A DNA stretch of 39,707 nucleotides from Leeuwenhoekiella sp. (GTDB lineage: Bacteria > Bacteroidota > Bacteroidia > Flavobacteriales > Flavobacteriaceae): contig DRGP01000023.1 of the NCBI GenBank assembly GCA_011050015.1, forward strand, positions 1-39,707, read 5' to 3'. Below are positions 16,673-24,470 of this stretch, in pieces; within the stretch, counting starts at the first letter, position 1, and every line of letters begins with the position of its first letter. The notes under the pieces are model-generated. The model was not told the origin of the DNA and searched no databases. It saw only the letters and a list, made by a program, of their open reading frames with translations. The translations under genes and the position numbers were made by a program.

Positions 16673-16689
16673 TAATTTTGCTACTTTTG
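16673..16689 (+). promoter_or_regulatory. Two tandem TAnnTTTG boxes upstream of the acyltransferase
   Basis: TAATTTTG (16673-16680) and TACTTTTG (16682-16689) both match the -7 consensus exactly and lie about 46-60 bases before the start codon. Neither has an evident TTTG at the usual upstream distance. Confidence 0.4.
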
Positions 16690-16734
16690 AACTTAGGATA
16701 ATACGTACCGCAATCAAAACAATGAACGTTTAGT

Positions 16735-17484
16735 ATGCCCATGAAACCATTAAGAAAACTTGCCATTTTTCTCTATCGCATGTGGTTTTATGTACTGGTG
16801 GTAATCCCCATTTTTGCGATGCTCCCATTATTGCTTATTTCGGTGCTACGTAAAAGTTGGTACCCCATGTTCTACCGCTTGGCCCAGTTTTGGGCACGTT
16901 TTATTCTCTATGGTTCTGGTTTTTTTCCACAGATCAAGCGGATGCAGCATACGGTAAAGGGCAAAAGTTATATGTTTATCGCAAACCATACGTCTATTGT
17001 AGATATTATGCTCATGCTGCACTGCGTACGCCAACCCTTTGTTTTTGTAGGCAAGCAGGAACTGGCACGTTTCCCGCTTTTCGGTTTTCTCTACCGCCGC
17101 ACGTGTATTCTAGTAGATCGCAACGATGTAAAAAGCAGAAGGGCCGTTTTTGAAAATGCCCAGAAAAAACTGAAAATGGGATGGGGAATCTGTATTTTTC
17201 CCGAAGGTAAGGTACCCGATGATTATAATTTGCTCATCGACACTTTTAAAGATGGTGCGTTTAGACTCGCCATAGAACATCAAATACCTATTGTGCCGCT
17301 TGTTTTTTACGATAACAAAAAACGTTTTTCCTACAAATCTGAATTTACCTCGCCGGGTAAAATGCGGGTGAAGGTATTGCCTTTTATAGAAACAAAGGGC
17401 ATGCAAGCCGATGCACGTCGCGATTTGCGCGATCATTGCCATGTGCTCATAAAGGAAGAACTTATAAAAGAACAGCAATTTTAA
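16735..17484 (+). CDS. plsC: 1-acyl-sn-glycerol-3-phosphate acyltransferase (PlsC family)
   Basis: A 249-residue membrane-bound acyltransferase converts lysophosphatidic acid to phosphatidic acid in phospholipid synthesis. An N-terminal hydrophobic segment (about 10-37) anchors it. Motif I NHTSIVDIM gives catalytic His85 and Asp90, motif III is FPEGKVPDD (near 150), and VPLVFYD is motif IV. The start may be ATG 16735 or 16741. Ornithine-lipid acyltransferases (OlsA) share these motifs, so the exact acceptor is not certain. Confidence 0.87.
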   Translation: MPMKPLRKLAIFLYRMWFYVLVVIPIFAMLPLLLISVLRKSWYPMFYRLAQFWARFILYGSGFFPQIKRMQHTVKGKSYMFIANHTSIVDIMLMLHCVRQPFVFVGKQELARFPLFGFLYRRTCILVDRNDVKSRRAVFENAQKKLKMGWGICIFPEGKVPDDYNLLIDTFKDGAFRLAIEHQIPIVPLVFYDNKKRFSYKSEFTSPGKMRVKVLPFIETKGMQADARRDLRDHCHVLIKEELIKEQQF

Positions 17485-17500
17485 TTGTTTGACCCATAAA

Positions 17501-17527
17501 AAAGCCGCCCTAACCAGGGGCGGCTTT
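17501..17527 (-). terminator. Intrinsic terminator between convergent genes
   Basis: AAAGCCGCCC (17501-17510) pairs perfectly with GGGCGGCTTT (17518-17527). Read on the minus strand the stem is followed by T6, so it ends the lipoprotein-sigma-barrel operon. It may also stop the plus-strand plsC transcript, where only three T follow. Confidence 0.8.
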
Positions 17528-17529
17528 CC

Positions 17530-17549
17530 ATTATTGCTTCTGCAATAAT
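17530..17549. repeat. Second small hairpin next to the terminator
   Basis: ATTATTGC-TTCT-GCAATAAT is a perfect 8-bp stem with a 4-base loop, placed between the terminator and the stop codon of the barrel-protein gene. Confidence 0.5.
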
Positions 17550-17594
17550 TCACCTAACCAACTAAAACCTAAAAGTTGTATTATTAATAGGTGC

Positions 17595-19100
17595 CTAAAA
17601 CTTTATGCTCAATCCCGTGTAAAGCCCCAGGTAATAGGGTTTAAAATCGCTCACGTCGTTTTTATAAGCGTTGAGTTGATATTTAAACATGGGCTGTAGG
17701 TTGAATTTGATCTCATCAGTGAACTTATAATCCAATCCCAGGCCTATATTCGTCGAAAAACTCACGTCGTTCAGATTTGTCGATTCGGGCAGTGATGTTT
17801 TAAAATCGTTATCACTGAATGTAAGCGCATTATCATTCAAGAAAAGCGTGCTAAGTCCTCCTATAACCTGTACGCCAACTTTACGCTCTACTAAAGCATA
17901 CTCGATTTCCATGGGTACCTCATAATACGCCAGACTTTGGTTTACATACCCTATTGTTGATTCTGGCTCGGGTATTTCTCCAGAATTGGCCAACGGATCA
18001 GCATCATTATTTTCCCCCCGCACGGCACTTTCCACCTGCAACACGTCGGGCTTTCTACTAAAATTTAGGCTTTGAAAAGACCCGGATTGTGCACCTGTGG
18101 AGAGTATTGCATCATTGGTATTGTAACTCAAATCAATTTTATTGAGGCCAGAGCGCACCGTTATTTTATCGTTGACTGCATAACTTACCAGTAGTCCGTA
18201 GCTTATGTTTACCCTTCCTTCTTTAGAATTACCATCAAATTGTGGGGCAATTCCAGACCCACTAAAACTATTGTAGTACACCGGCGCTATATTTGGTGTG
18301 AGTGCCCAGCGTTTAGTAGTTGTTTTTTCTTCTTCAGTGGCCTCCTCTGCAGCATTTGTTGCCTGTTCTTCCTGCACGATCTGCGCTAATGATTTTTCCT
18401 CTGCTTTTTCATTGCCCTCATCAGTTGTTGATTCGGTTGTTGCAACAGCTTCCTGATTTTTTTGCGCGATAATTTCTCGTGTAGTATCCTCGTTTTTAAC
18501 AATTGCAACCGGCTGATTTTCGATGCTATTTTCCTGTTTTTGAGTGTTTTTGGTCGTTTTTTCAGTATAATTTACTGCTACAGCTTCTCGTTCCCTGATT
18601 TTGTCATTTATTGAATTTTGTTCTCTTGTATGTACGCCTGTGGCAGAATTTTGATCAGTATTTGCAACTACTCCCGCGGAAGATGCTGCCGATTTATTCT
18701 CATTTATACTTGATTTTGACTCCTTTTCCCCGGTTTTTACCACTTCCTGCTCATTATTACTGGAATAAACCACCGCATCTTCCACGGTATCTTTAGGTAT
18801 TGCAGGCTGAGCGAGACGTTCATCATCCTGGATTTTTGTGCTGTCGGGAACGCTTACCATTGGTGATCCTACATTATTAACCCCATTATCTGGTTCCGAA
18901 AAATATAAATTCCCTATAAAAAAAAGGAGCGCGAGCAGGGCTGCGGCACCCCCCAGTCTCCACCAGATCGGGATGACCCGTCTTTTCTTTTTTTGCTCCA
19001 GACGATCTTCAATTCTGGACCATACCTCGGGTGAGGGATGTTCTTCAAAATCCTTAAATCGCTCTTGGAAGAGCCTGTCTATATCTTTTTTTTCTTTCAC
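17595..19100 (-). CDS. Putative anti-sigma-like membrane protein with C-terminal beta-barrel domain
   Basis: A 501-residue protein has an unusual order of parts. A short cytosolic N-terminus (1-43; KDIDRLFQERFKDFEEHPSP, then EVWSRIEDRLEQKKKR) resembles Bacteroidota anti-sigma leaders. One membrane helix follows (about 46-66), then a long low-complexity linker rich in E, N, T and A (about 70-262). The C-terminal domain (about 263-501) has alternating beta-strand patterns of a PorT-like outer membrane barrel (VNISYGLLVSYAVNDKITVR, YFLGLYTGLSIKF-like ending in Phe). Its start overlaps the ECF sigma gene stop (ATGA), so it probably controls that sigma factor. How one protein could have both an inner-membrane helix and a barrel domain is unresolved. 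Confidence 0.7.
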   Translation of the reverse strand: MKEKKDIDRLFQERFKDFEEHPSPEVWSRIEDRLEQKKKRRVIPIWWRLGGAAALLALLFFIGNLYFSEPDNGVNNVGSPMVSVPDSTKIQDDERLAQPAIPKDTVEDAVVYSSNNEQEVVKTGEKESKSSINENKSAASSAGVVANTDQNSATGVHTREQNSINDKIREREAVAVNYTEKTTKNTQKQENSIENQPVAIVKNEDTTREIIAQKNQEAVATTESTTDEGNEKAEEKSLAQIVQEEQATNAAEEATEEEKTTTKRWALTPNIAPVYYNSFSGSGIAPQFDGNSKEGRVNISYGLLVSYAVNDKITVRSGLNKIDLSYNTNDAILSTGAQSGSFQSLNFSRKPDVLQVESAVRGENNDADPLANSGEIPEPESTIGYVNQSLAYYEVPMEIEYALVERKVGVQVIGGLSTLFLNDNALTFSDNDFKTSLPESTNLNDVSFSTNIGLGLDYKFTDEIKFNLQPMFKYQLNAYKNDVSDFKPYYLGLYTGLSIKF

Positions 19101-19645
19101 TGCGTTGACGATTGTATATCGTTTTGCGCGTAATACGCTTCTATTTTTTCTTTTAAAATGATTCTGGCACGAGCCAAGTTTGATTTTGAGGTGTTGTCTG
19201 AAATTTGCAACATCCCTCCTACTTCCTTATGCGAAAAACCATCCATGGCATATAGGTTAAAAACCAACCTATATCGGTCTGGTAGTTGCTGTATAATCTT
19301 TAACAAAAATTGCAAGGGCACCTGTTCTTCTCCCATTTCTACCTCAATATCTACGATCTGATCTTCATTAACAATATCAAACACGGGCTGCTTTCGGTAG
19401 CGTTGCAAGGCGGTATTTATAACTATGCGTTTTAACCAGCCATCAAAAGAACCTTTAAAAGTATATTGTCCTATTTTGGTAAAAATCGTTATAAAGGCAT
19501 CCTGCAAATTATCTTCGGCCTCTTCCCGGTTGCGGGAATATTTTAAAGACACCGAATAAAGCATACTGGCATAGCGCCTGTAGAGATCTTCCCGGGCGGT
19601 AGGCTTCTCCTTCTTGCAATCTTTAATGAGCTGGTCTAGACTCAC
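19097..19645 (-). CDS. ECF-type RNA polymerase sigma factor
   Basis: A 182-residue sigma-70-family protein has only regions 2 and 4. Region 2 includes YSRNREEAEDNLQDAFITIF and GSFDGWLKRIVINTALQRYR; region 4 includes LPDRYRLVFNLYAMDGFSHK and EVGGMLQISDNTSKSNLARA, the DNA-binding helix-turn-helix. It redirects RNA polymerase to a small set of promoters. It is the middle gene of a three-gene operon: the lipoprotein gene ends 15 bases upstream and the putative anti-sigma/barrel gene overlaps its end by 4 bases. Confidence 0.93.
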   Translation of the reverse strand: MSLDQLIKDCKKEKPTAREDLYRRYASMLYSVSLKYSRNREEAEDNLQDAFITIFTKIGQYTFKGSFDGWLKRIVINTALQRYRKQPVFDIVNEDQIVDIEVEMGEEQVPLQFLLKIIQQLPDRYRLVFNLYAMDGFSHKEVGGMLQISDNTSKSNLARARIILKEKIEAYYAQNDIQSSTQ

Positions 19646-19660
19646 ATTGTTTTTTGTTTA

Positions 19661-20086
19661 TTAACGCGCTTTTACCGGTATAGTCTTGGTGAGATAGATG
19701 GGTTCATTATCAGCATCTACCCCAGTTAAGAAATTAAATATGTAAGTATAGTCGTTGAGCACCAGAAAATCAAGATCGTGAGATAAAGTATCTTTTGCCT
19801 CATCACAATTTACGCTTTCTAACACACGGTTCAGCACACCTACGTAACGTATGCTGTCCTGTGGCCCTGGGTTTGAAGGGTCTACTTGAAAACCATAAAA
19901 GGTAGAGCAATCACTCATCTCTGATGTTATAGAAAAGGAATAGCTATTCCCCATAACCAAGGTATCTGGCAGTTCTACATTAGTAATTCTGGCCAACTCG
20001 TAATTTACATTTTGTCCTTCATCATCGTTAAGGGAACAGCTTATAACCATCGCTGCAAGCCCTAAAATTAAAAAAACCTTTTTCAT
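19661..20086 (-). CDS. Hypothetical lipoprotein in ECF sigma operon
   Basis: A 141-residue protein has a lipoprotein signal (MKKVFLILGLAAMVISC, Cys17) followed by the acidic stretch SLNDDEGQ. The mature part looks all-beta, with three Cys in total after the lipid anchor region (DCSTF, VNCDEAK), and ends in TIPVKAR. I do not recognise the family. It is the first gene of the operon with the sigma factor, so it may be the signal-receiving or effector lipoprotein of that system; this is inference. Confidence 0.75.
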   Translation of the reverse strand: MKKVFLILGLAAMVISCSLNDDEGQNVNYELARITNVELPDTLVMGNSYSFSITSEMSDCSTFYGFQVDPSNPGPQDSIRYVGVLNRVLESVNCDEAKDTLSHDLDFLVLNDYTYIFNFLTGVDADNEPIYLTKTIPVKAR

Positions 20087-20105
20087 AATTGCGTTCTATT
20101 TTCTT

Positions 20106-20133
20106 GTAGATGCACAATTATGAAAAAGGTTGC
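20106..20133 (-). promoter_or_regulatory. Candidate ECF-type promoter of the sigma operon
   Basis: On the minus strand GCAACC (20133-20128) inside TTTGACGCAACCTTTTT is followed after 14 bases by GCATCTAC (20113-20106), and the lipoprotein start codon comes 20 bases later. A GCAAC-type -35 element is typical of ECF promoters, so the operon may activate itself. The -10 assignment is a guess. Confidence 0.4.
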
Positions 20134-20170
20134 GTCAAAGTATAAAAAAAATAAAAGTTTTTTATACCGC

Positions 20171-20188
20171 CCGTCCAAAAACGGACGG
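20171..20188 (-). terminator. Weak terminator downstream of recA
   Basis: CCGTCC (20171-20176) pairs with GGACGG (20183-20188). On the minus strand it follows the recA stop and leads, after about ten bases, into a long T-rich tract (20140-20160 region). The tract is displaced, so efficiency is uncertain. Confidence 0.4.
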
Positions 20189-20206
20189 AAATGCGTTATA
20201 TGATTT

Positions 20207-21229
20207 TTAGCCGTTTGCGACTTTAATAGCTTCTTTGATTTTAATCTCCAACTCTTCCATGAGATCAGGATTATCTTTGAGCAATGCTTTTACGGCATCG
20301 CGCCCCTGTCCCAATTTGGTATCTTCATAGCTAAACCAGGAACCGCTCTTTTTAATGATCTCATAATCTACACCCACATCGATAATTTCACCTACTTTAG
20401 AAATTCCCTCCCCATACATAATATCAAATTCAGCCTGACGGAACGGGGGCGCGACCTTATTTTTAACCACTTTTACACGGGTTTTATTCCCCATAACGTT
20501 CCCGTTACTGTCTTTTATCTGTGTAGAACGGCGTATATCCAGACGTACTGAGCAGTAAAACTTCAGCGCGTTACCACCAGTGGTGGTTTCCGGGTTACCG
20601 AACATCACGCCGATCTTTTCACGCAACTGGTTAATAAAAATTACGGTACACTTTGTTTTGCTTATAGAGCCGGTAAGCTTTCTGAGCGCCTGGGACATTA
20701 AACGGGCATGAAGTCCCATTTTAGAATCGCCCATTTCGCCTTCAATCTCACTTTTTGGGGTAAGTGCTGCAACCGAGTCAATGACAATAATATCTATCGC
20801 TCCAGAACGTATGAGGTTATCTGTAATCTCCAAAGCCTGTTCCCCATTGTCGGGCTGCGAGATGATTAAGTTTTCTATATCAACGTTTAGGTTTTTGGCA
20901 TAAAAACGGTCAAAAGCGTGCTCTGCATCTATAAAAGCGGCGATTCCACCTGCTTTTTGTGCTTCCGCGATCGCATGTAAGGTAAGGGTTGTTTTACCTG
21001 AAGATTCTGGGCCGTAGATCTCAACCACCCTTCCGCGGGGTAATCCACCCACACCCAGCGCGAGGTCAAGTCCTAACGAACCGGTAGAGATTACCTCTAC
21101 ATCCTGAACAGCGTTATCGCCCATTTTCATCACCGTGCCCTTCCCGTAGGTCTTGTCCATTTTATCCAGCGTAAGCTGTAAAGCTTTCAATTTGGCCTCT
21201 TTTTCTTTGCTCGTCGTTTCTTTGCTCAT
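20207..21229 (-). CDS. recA: Recombinase RecA
   Basis: This 340-residue protein (from ATG 21229, [14 protein letters not shown]) is the strand-exchange recombinase for DNA repair and recombination. The Walker A motif [13 protein letters not shown]-region [15 protein letters not shown], Walker [20 protein letters not shown], the L2 loop [15 protein letters not shown] and the [14 protein letters not shown] segment are all intact. The frame extends to 21307, but the additional 26 residues have no counterpart in RecA and overlap the promoter boxes, so I reject them. The upstream palindromes point to regulated expression. Confidence 0.97.
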   Translation of the reverse strand: MSKETTSKEKEAKLKALQLTLDKMDKTYGKGTVMKMGDNAVQDVEVISTGSLGLDLALGVGGLPRGRVVEIYGPESSGKTTLTLHAIAEAQKAGGIAAFIDAEHAFDRFYAKNLNVDIENLIISQPDNGEQALEITDNLIRSGAIDIIVIDSVAALTPKSEIEGEMGDSKMGLHARLMSQALRKLTGSISKTKCTVIFINQLREKIGVMFGNPETTTGGNALKFYCSVRLDIRRSTQIKDSNGNVMGNKTRVKVVKNKVAPPFRQAEFDIMYGEGISKVGEIIDVGVDYEIIKKSGSWFSYEDTKLGQGRDAVKALLKDNPDLMEELEIKIKEAIKVANG

Positions 21230-21261
21230 AGTTGCGTAATTCTCTTTATACTGTAAGAATG

Positions 21262-21293
21262 CTAAATTACCACTTCTTTTTAAGGGCAGCAAA
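21262..21293 (-). promoter_or_regulatory. recA promoter
   Basis: On the minus strand TTTG (21293-21290) is followed after exactly 20 bases by TAATTTAG (21269-21262), 7 of 8 to the -7 consensus TAnnTTTG. The start codon at 21229 lies about 33 bases further on. Confidence 0.55.
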
Positions 21294-21303
21294 GGAAATA
21301 TCT

Positions 21304-21336
21304 CCAAAAATTTGGAATTTTTCCAATATTTTGGAA
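21304..21336. repeat. Cluster of TTGGAA/TTCCAA repeats upstream of recA
   Basis: TTGGAA (21312-21317), TTCCAA (21321-21326) and TTGGAA (21331-21336) sit in a row, and CCAAAAATTTGG (21304-21315) overlaps the first. The first pair is a perfect inverted repeat with a 3-base spacer. The cluster lies about 11 bases upstream of the recA -33 element, a position suited to an activator or a damage-responsive repressor. Confidence 0.55.
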
Positions 21337-21395
21337 TTATTTACCACGAAATCAATTAAACTTTCCTTTGAAACTATAAAATGATCAAAAATTAC

Positions 21396-21424
21396 TTTGA
21401 TTTGTCTAGAATAAACTATATTTA
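21396..21424 (+). promoter_or_regulatory. Candidate promoter of the membrane-protein pair
   Basis: TTTG (21396-21399), a 17-base spacer and TATATTTA (21417-21424, 7 of 8 to the -7 consensus) precede the GTG start at 21449 by about 25 bases. The promoter diverges from that of recA. Confidence 0.4.
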
Positions 21425-21448
21425 ACATATAACGCATTTTCAATAATC

Positions 21449-22054
21449 GTGATTTATTCAGAAAATACATATAGTTTTAAAAGTGATTTTTCAAATATTA
21501 CTTCACTCTTAATTTTGCTTTCACTTATTTCCTTTTTCTTATTCTCGGAAAATAGGCTCTTAGCATTTTTTATAACGTTTTGCGTTGGTCTATTCTTTAT
21601 TTGTATTTTATTCTTATTTAAAAAAAACGATTTGAAGATTGAAAAATTGACGTCACATTTTTGGGAAGATACATTGAAAAAGCACCAAAGAAAAAGAGAA
21701 GTTTTGAAGAATTTCAATTATAATTTTGTAATAAAACACCAAAATTTAGAAATACATACAAGATTAAATCGTTCTCTGCGACCTCAAAGAATAAGTTCAT
21801 TGATAAATATAAACCCTGAAGCAATTCGGTATGCACCAAAAAATTACAGTTCTCAGTACTACATTGAAAAAATTTCTAAATCCGAATCAATAGAAATTAA
21901 ATTTGCCGAAGAAGGAGAAAAATACCTTACGAAATTGAAATCTGACAAAACTGATATCTACAGAAAATCAGATATCATACTTCTTGAGTTACTATTAAAT
22001 AGTTTGAGCCATGATTTGAAAAAGAAAGAAAGAAAGAATAATTCTTCAAATTAA
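21449..22054 (+). CDS. Hypothetical membrane protein, GTG start
   Basis: A 201-residue protein of unknown family has two hydrophobic helices near the N-terminus (about 18-33 and 37-57) and a basic, lysine-rich cytosolic remainder of mixed alpha/beta character, ending in a charged tail (DLKKKERKNNSSN). The protein has no internal Met, and the reading frame contains no ATG after an upstream TAG at 21407, so GTG at 21449 is the only standard start. It is much richer in A/T-encoded residues (K, N, I, F, S) than recA or trhO. The second gene of the pair begins 10 bases after its stop. Confidence 0.65.
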   Translation: MIYSENTYSFKSDFSNITSLLILLSLISFFLFSENRLLAFFITFCVGLFFICILFLFKKNDLKIEKLTSHFWEDTLKKHQRKREVLKNFNYNFVIKHQNLEIHTRLNRSLRPQRISSLININPEAIRYAPKNYSSQYYIEKISKSESIEIKFAEEGEKYLTKLKSDKTDIYRKSDIILLELLLNSLSHDLKKKERKNNSSN

Positions 22055-22064
22055 ATAAAGGGAA

Positions 22065-22490
22065 TTGGATAGTAGTGGCATTTTTGAAATTTTAAACAAT
22101 CTCGTAAAACCTAGAGATTTTCTTCTAGCGGCTTTACCATCAACCGGTATTTTCATCGCAGAAAATTACAACGAATCATTAATTCCTTTTTTAGAAAGTG
22201 GTGTTTCCGCAACATGTGGTCTCCTAGTAGGCCTTTCGGTAAGTAAAATTTTATACTTCACTTGGGATAGGATAGTTTTGAAAAGTAAAGCCAGGAAACT
22301 GATCAGACGTTTAGAAGTAAAAGGAAATGAAGACAGAATATCAAAAATAAAAAAACGTCAACTTTTGAAATTATCAACAATAATAAAATCCGCGCTGGAA
22401 AATTTCAAAGAAAAACTTATTGACCAAGAAAAAATGAAAGTTTTCATTGATTCAACTGTTGACCAATCAATTGACGTACTATCCGATTAG
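22065..22490 (+). CDS. Hypothetical membrane protein, TTG start
   Basis: A 141-residue protein starts at TTG 22065 (an in-frame TAA lies at 22056 and no ATG or GTG fits the N-terminus). It has a moderately hydrophobic segment (about 18-32) and a clearer helix (about 46-66), then a basic helical C-terminal half (KARKLIRRLEVKGNEDRI, KKRQLLKLSTIIKSALENF) likely to form a coiled coil. I do not recognise the family. Close spacing and shared AT-rich composition link it to the previous gene as one unit inserted between recA and trhO. Confidence 0.55.
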   Translation: MDSSGIFEILNNLVKPRDFLLAALPSTGIFIAENYNESLIPFLESGVSATCGLLVGLSVSKILYFTWDRIVLKSKARKLIRRLEVKGNEDRISKIKKRQLLKLSTIIKSALENFKEKLIDQEKMKVFIDSTVDQSIDVLSD

Positions 22491-22554
22491 AACAGTTTTT
22501 TCTTAATAATTTTCAAATCTCACACAACTTCTTTTTCGGAATCGAGCTATGCTT

Positions 22555-22586
22555 TTTGCCTACCGGCCTAAAAATCCTTAATTTTG
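22555..22586 (+). promoter_or_regulatory. trhO promoter
   Basis: TTTG (22555-22558), a 20-base spacer and a perfect TAATTTTG (22579-22586) form a textbook Bacteroidota promoter, 30 bases before the ATG at 22617. Confidence 0.7.
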
Positions 22587-22616
22587 CAGCACTTTTAACC
22601 TTAATACGCGTATAGC

Positions 22617-23654
22617 ATGCAACTGTACAATACATTGAGCGCAAAAGAAAGGGCTGCCCTCATCGATGAAGCGGGCGAAGAACGTCTTACTCTTTCTTTT
22701 TATCAATATGCCAAAATAGGCAACCCTGAACTTTTTCGTAACCACCTTTTTATCAACTGGGAAGCACTGGCCGTGCTCGGCCGTATTTACGTGGCACACG
22801 AAGGCATTAATGCCCAACTTTCAATCCCTGCCGAAAATTTTAAAGCGTTTAAAGCATTTCTGGACGGCATCCCCTTTTTGGAAAACGTACGCCTTAATAT
22901 CGCCATCGAACACGACGCCAAATCCTTTTTAAAACTCAAGGTAAAAGTGCGCCATAAAATTGTGGCAGACGGCCTTGAAGATAATACGTTTGATGTGACC
23001 AACAAGGGCGTGCACGTAGATGCCCGTACTTTTAACGACCTTCTTGAAGACAAGGACACCGTTCTGGTAGATATGCGCAATCATTATGAGAGCGAGATCG
23101 GTCATTTTAAAAACGCGGTAACCCCAGATGTTGATACGTTTCGCGATTCTCTAGATTTAATTGAAGAAGACCTTAAAGACCATAAAGAGGATAAAAAACT
23201 GGTCATGTACTGCACCGGAGGGATTCGCTGTGAGAAAGCCAGTGCCTATTACAAACATAAAGGTTTTAAACAGGTCTATCAATTAGAAGGCGGCATCATT
23301 GAGTATGCGCGCCAGGTGGAGCAGCAAAAGCTCGAGAATAAATTTCGTGGGAAGAACTTCGTTTTTGATCACCGCCGCGGTGAAAGGATTACCGAAGAGG
23401 TCATCTCAAACTGCCACCAGTGCGGCAAACCCTGCGATACACACGTTAACTGTGCCAATGAGGCCTGCCATCTATTATTTATACAATGTGAAGAGTGTGC
23501 CAAAGCAATGAATGATTGCTGTTCTCAAGAATGTATGGAGATCGTGGCTTTACCTCTGGAAGAACAAAAAAAACTACGTCAGGGAATCCCAAACAGCAAC
23601 AAGATTTTTAAAAAGGGACGCTCTGAAAAATTGAAATTTATGCGAAGTGAGTAG
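22617..23654 (+). CDS. trhO: tRNA uridine(34) hydroxylase TrhO (YceA-type rhodanese)
   Basis: A 345-residue TrhO-family protein catalyses oxygen-dependent hydroxylation of uridine 34 in tRNA as a step to cmo5U-type modification. The N-terminal acylphosphatase-like domain includes NWEALAVLGRIYVAHEGINA. The rhodanese domain has VLVDMRNHYESEIGHF and the active-site loop MYCTGGIRCEKASAYY. The C-terminal Cys-rich region (NCHQCGKPCDTHVNC to CCSQECM) is a probable zinc site typical of longer family members. It has its own consensus promoter. Confidence 0.92.
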   Translation: MQLYNTLSAKERAALIDEAGEERLTLSFYQYAKIGNPELFRNHLFINWEALAVLGRIYVAHEGINAQLSIPAENFKAFKAFLDGIPFLENVRLNIAIEHDAKSFLKLKVKVRHKIVADGLEDNTFDVTNKGVHVDARTFNDLLEDKDTVLVDMRNHYESEIGHFKNAVTPDVDTFRDSLDLIEEDLKDHKEDKKLVMYCTGGIRCEKASAYYKHKGFKQVYQLEGGIIEYARQVEQQKLENKFRGKNFVFDHRRGERITEEVISNCHQCGKPCDTHVNCANEACHLLFIQCEECAKAMNDCCSQECMEIVALPLEEQKKLRQGIPNSNKIFKKGRSEKLKFMRSE

Positions 23655-23729
23655 TTTAAATGTTTTCACAATAGGTTAGTAATTCAAAAATTGATTTACA
23701 TTTAGTACGCAAATCTAAAACGACTTTAC

Positions 23730-24203
23730 GTGAAAAAACTATTCTTTTTATTGATGTTCATACTGCTTACATCGTGTTCCAAAGATGATGATGAGCAAGA
23801 TATACTTCCAGTTGAACCATTTTTAGACAACCAGGTTCTCGGGGGATGGGCTTATGATACTTTTACCATTAATGGTCAGACACTGGGCTACCCCCACATA
23901 GAAGCTTGCGATAAGGATTTTTTTATATTTCGTAATAACGAAGGCCAAGATCATCAGTATGAAGAAAGGATTTCTTCTAATTCTAACTGTGCGATCACTC
24001 AAACTTTTTTGCGCTGGGAAATAAAGGGTAAAATGCTTAATCTATATTTTGGCGACCCGTTGATAATTTCCTATGAAATACTTTCCATTACAAAAAACAC
24101 TTTTACTGTATTATTAAAAACGGATTTTGATGAAGACGGCATGGAAGACGAAGTAGAAATCAAAGCGGTGCGCTATGACCCCTTTGGGGAATTTGAAAAT
24201 TAA
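23730..24203 (+). CDS. Hypothetical lipoprotein, probably surface exposed
   Basis: A 157-residue protein has a lipoprotein signal (MKKLFFLLMFILLTSC, Cys16) followed by SKDDDEQD, a lysine-plus-acidic run resembling the lipoprotein export signal of Bacteroidota. The mature domain looks lipocalin-like: GGWAYDTFTINGQT near its start, FLRWEIKGKMLNLYFG and a final strand before GEFEN, with two Cys (EACDKDF, SNCAIT) that may form a disulfide. It starts at GTG 23730; no ATG fits the signal peptide. The function is unknown. Confidence 0.75.
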   Translation: MKKLFFLLMFILLTSCSKDDDEQDILPVEPFLDNQVLGGWAYDTFTINGQTLGYPHIEACDKDFFIFRNNEGQDHQYEERISSNSNCAITQTFLRWEIKGKMLNLYFGDPLIISYEILSITKNTFTVLLKTDFDEDGMEDEVEIKAVRYDPFGEFEN

Positions 24204-24296
24204 TTACTTTTGCGTTCGTTTTCAAGTGTTTTTGAGGAATTTTCAAGGGTAAAATCTCGTTTAAATAAACAGGAGCTGTGTTACTTTTGAGAAACA

Positions 24297-24340
24297 CTTC
24301 GGTTAACTGAAGAATGACAAGAATATTTACTATATTTTTG
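24297..24340 (+). promoter_or_regulatory. Promoter region of ricT-gldH-PBP1A operon
   Basis: TATTTTTG (24333-24340) is an exact -7 box about 130 bases before the ricT start. A near-palindrome CTTCGGTTAACTGAAG (24297-24312) lies about 20 bases upstream of it, where a regulator could bind. No clear TTTG partner is seen. Confidence 0.4.
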
Positions 24341-24470
24341 AACCGCTTAAAACGATAACTTTAAGCTGCGTTTGGTTCGGAATCCTTTCGTCCCAAAGAC
24401 AAAAAACAAAAGATCGCAACATGCAGATATAGCGCTGGTTGTTAGCGGTTTTAAAAAATATATAACGATC

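Noticed and set aside
21230-21307. 26-residue N-terminal extension of RecA
   Set aside because: It would place the promoter boxes inside the coding region, and RecA proteins start near the ATG at 21229.
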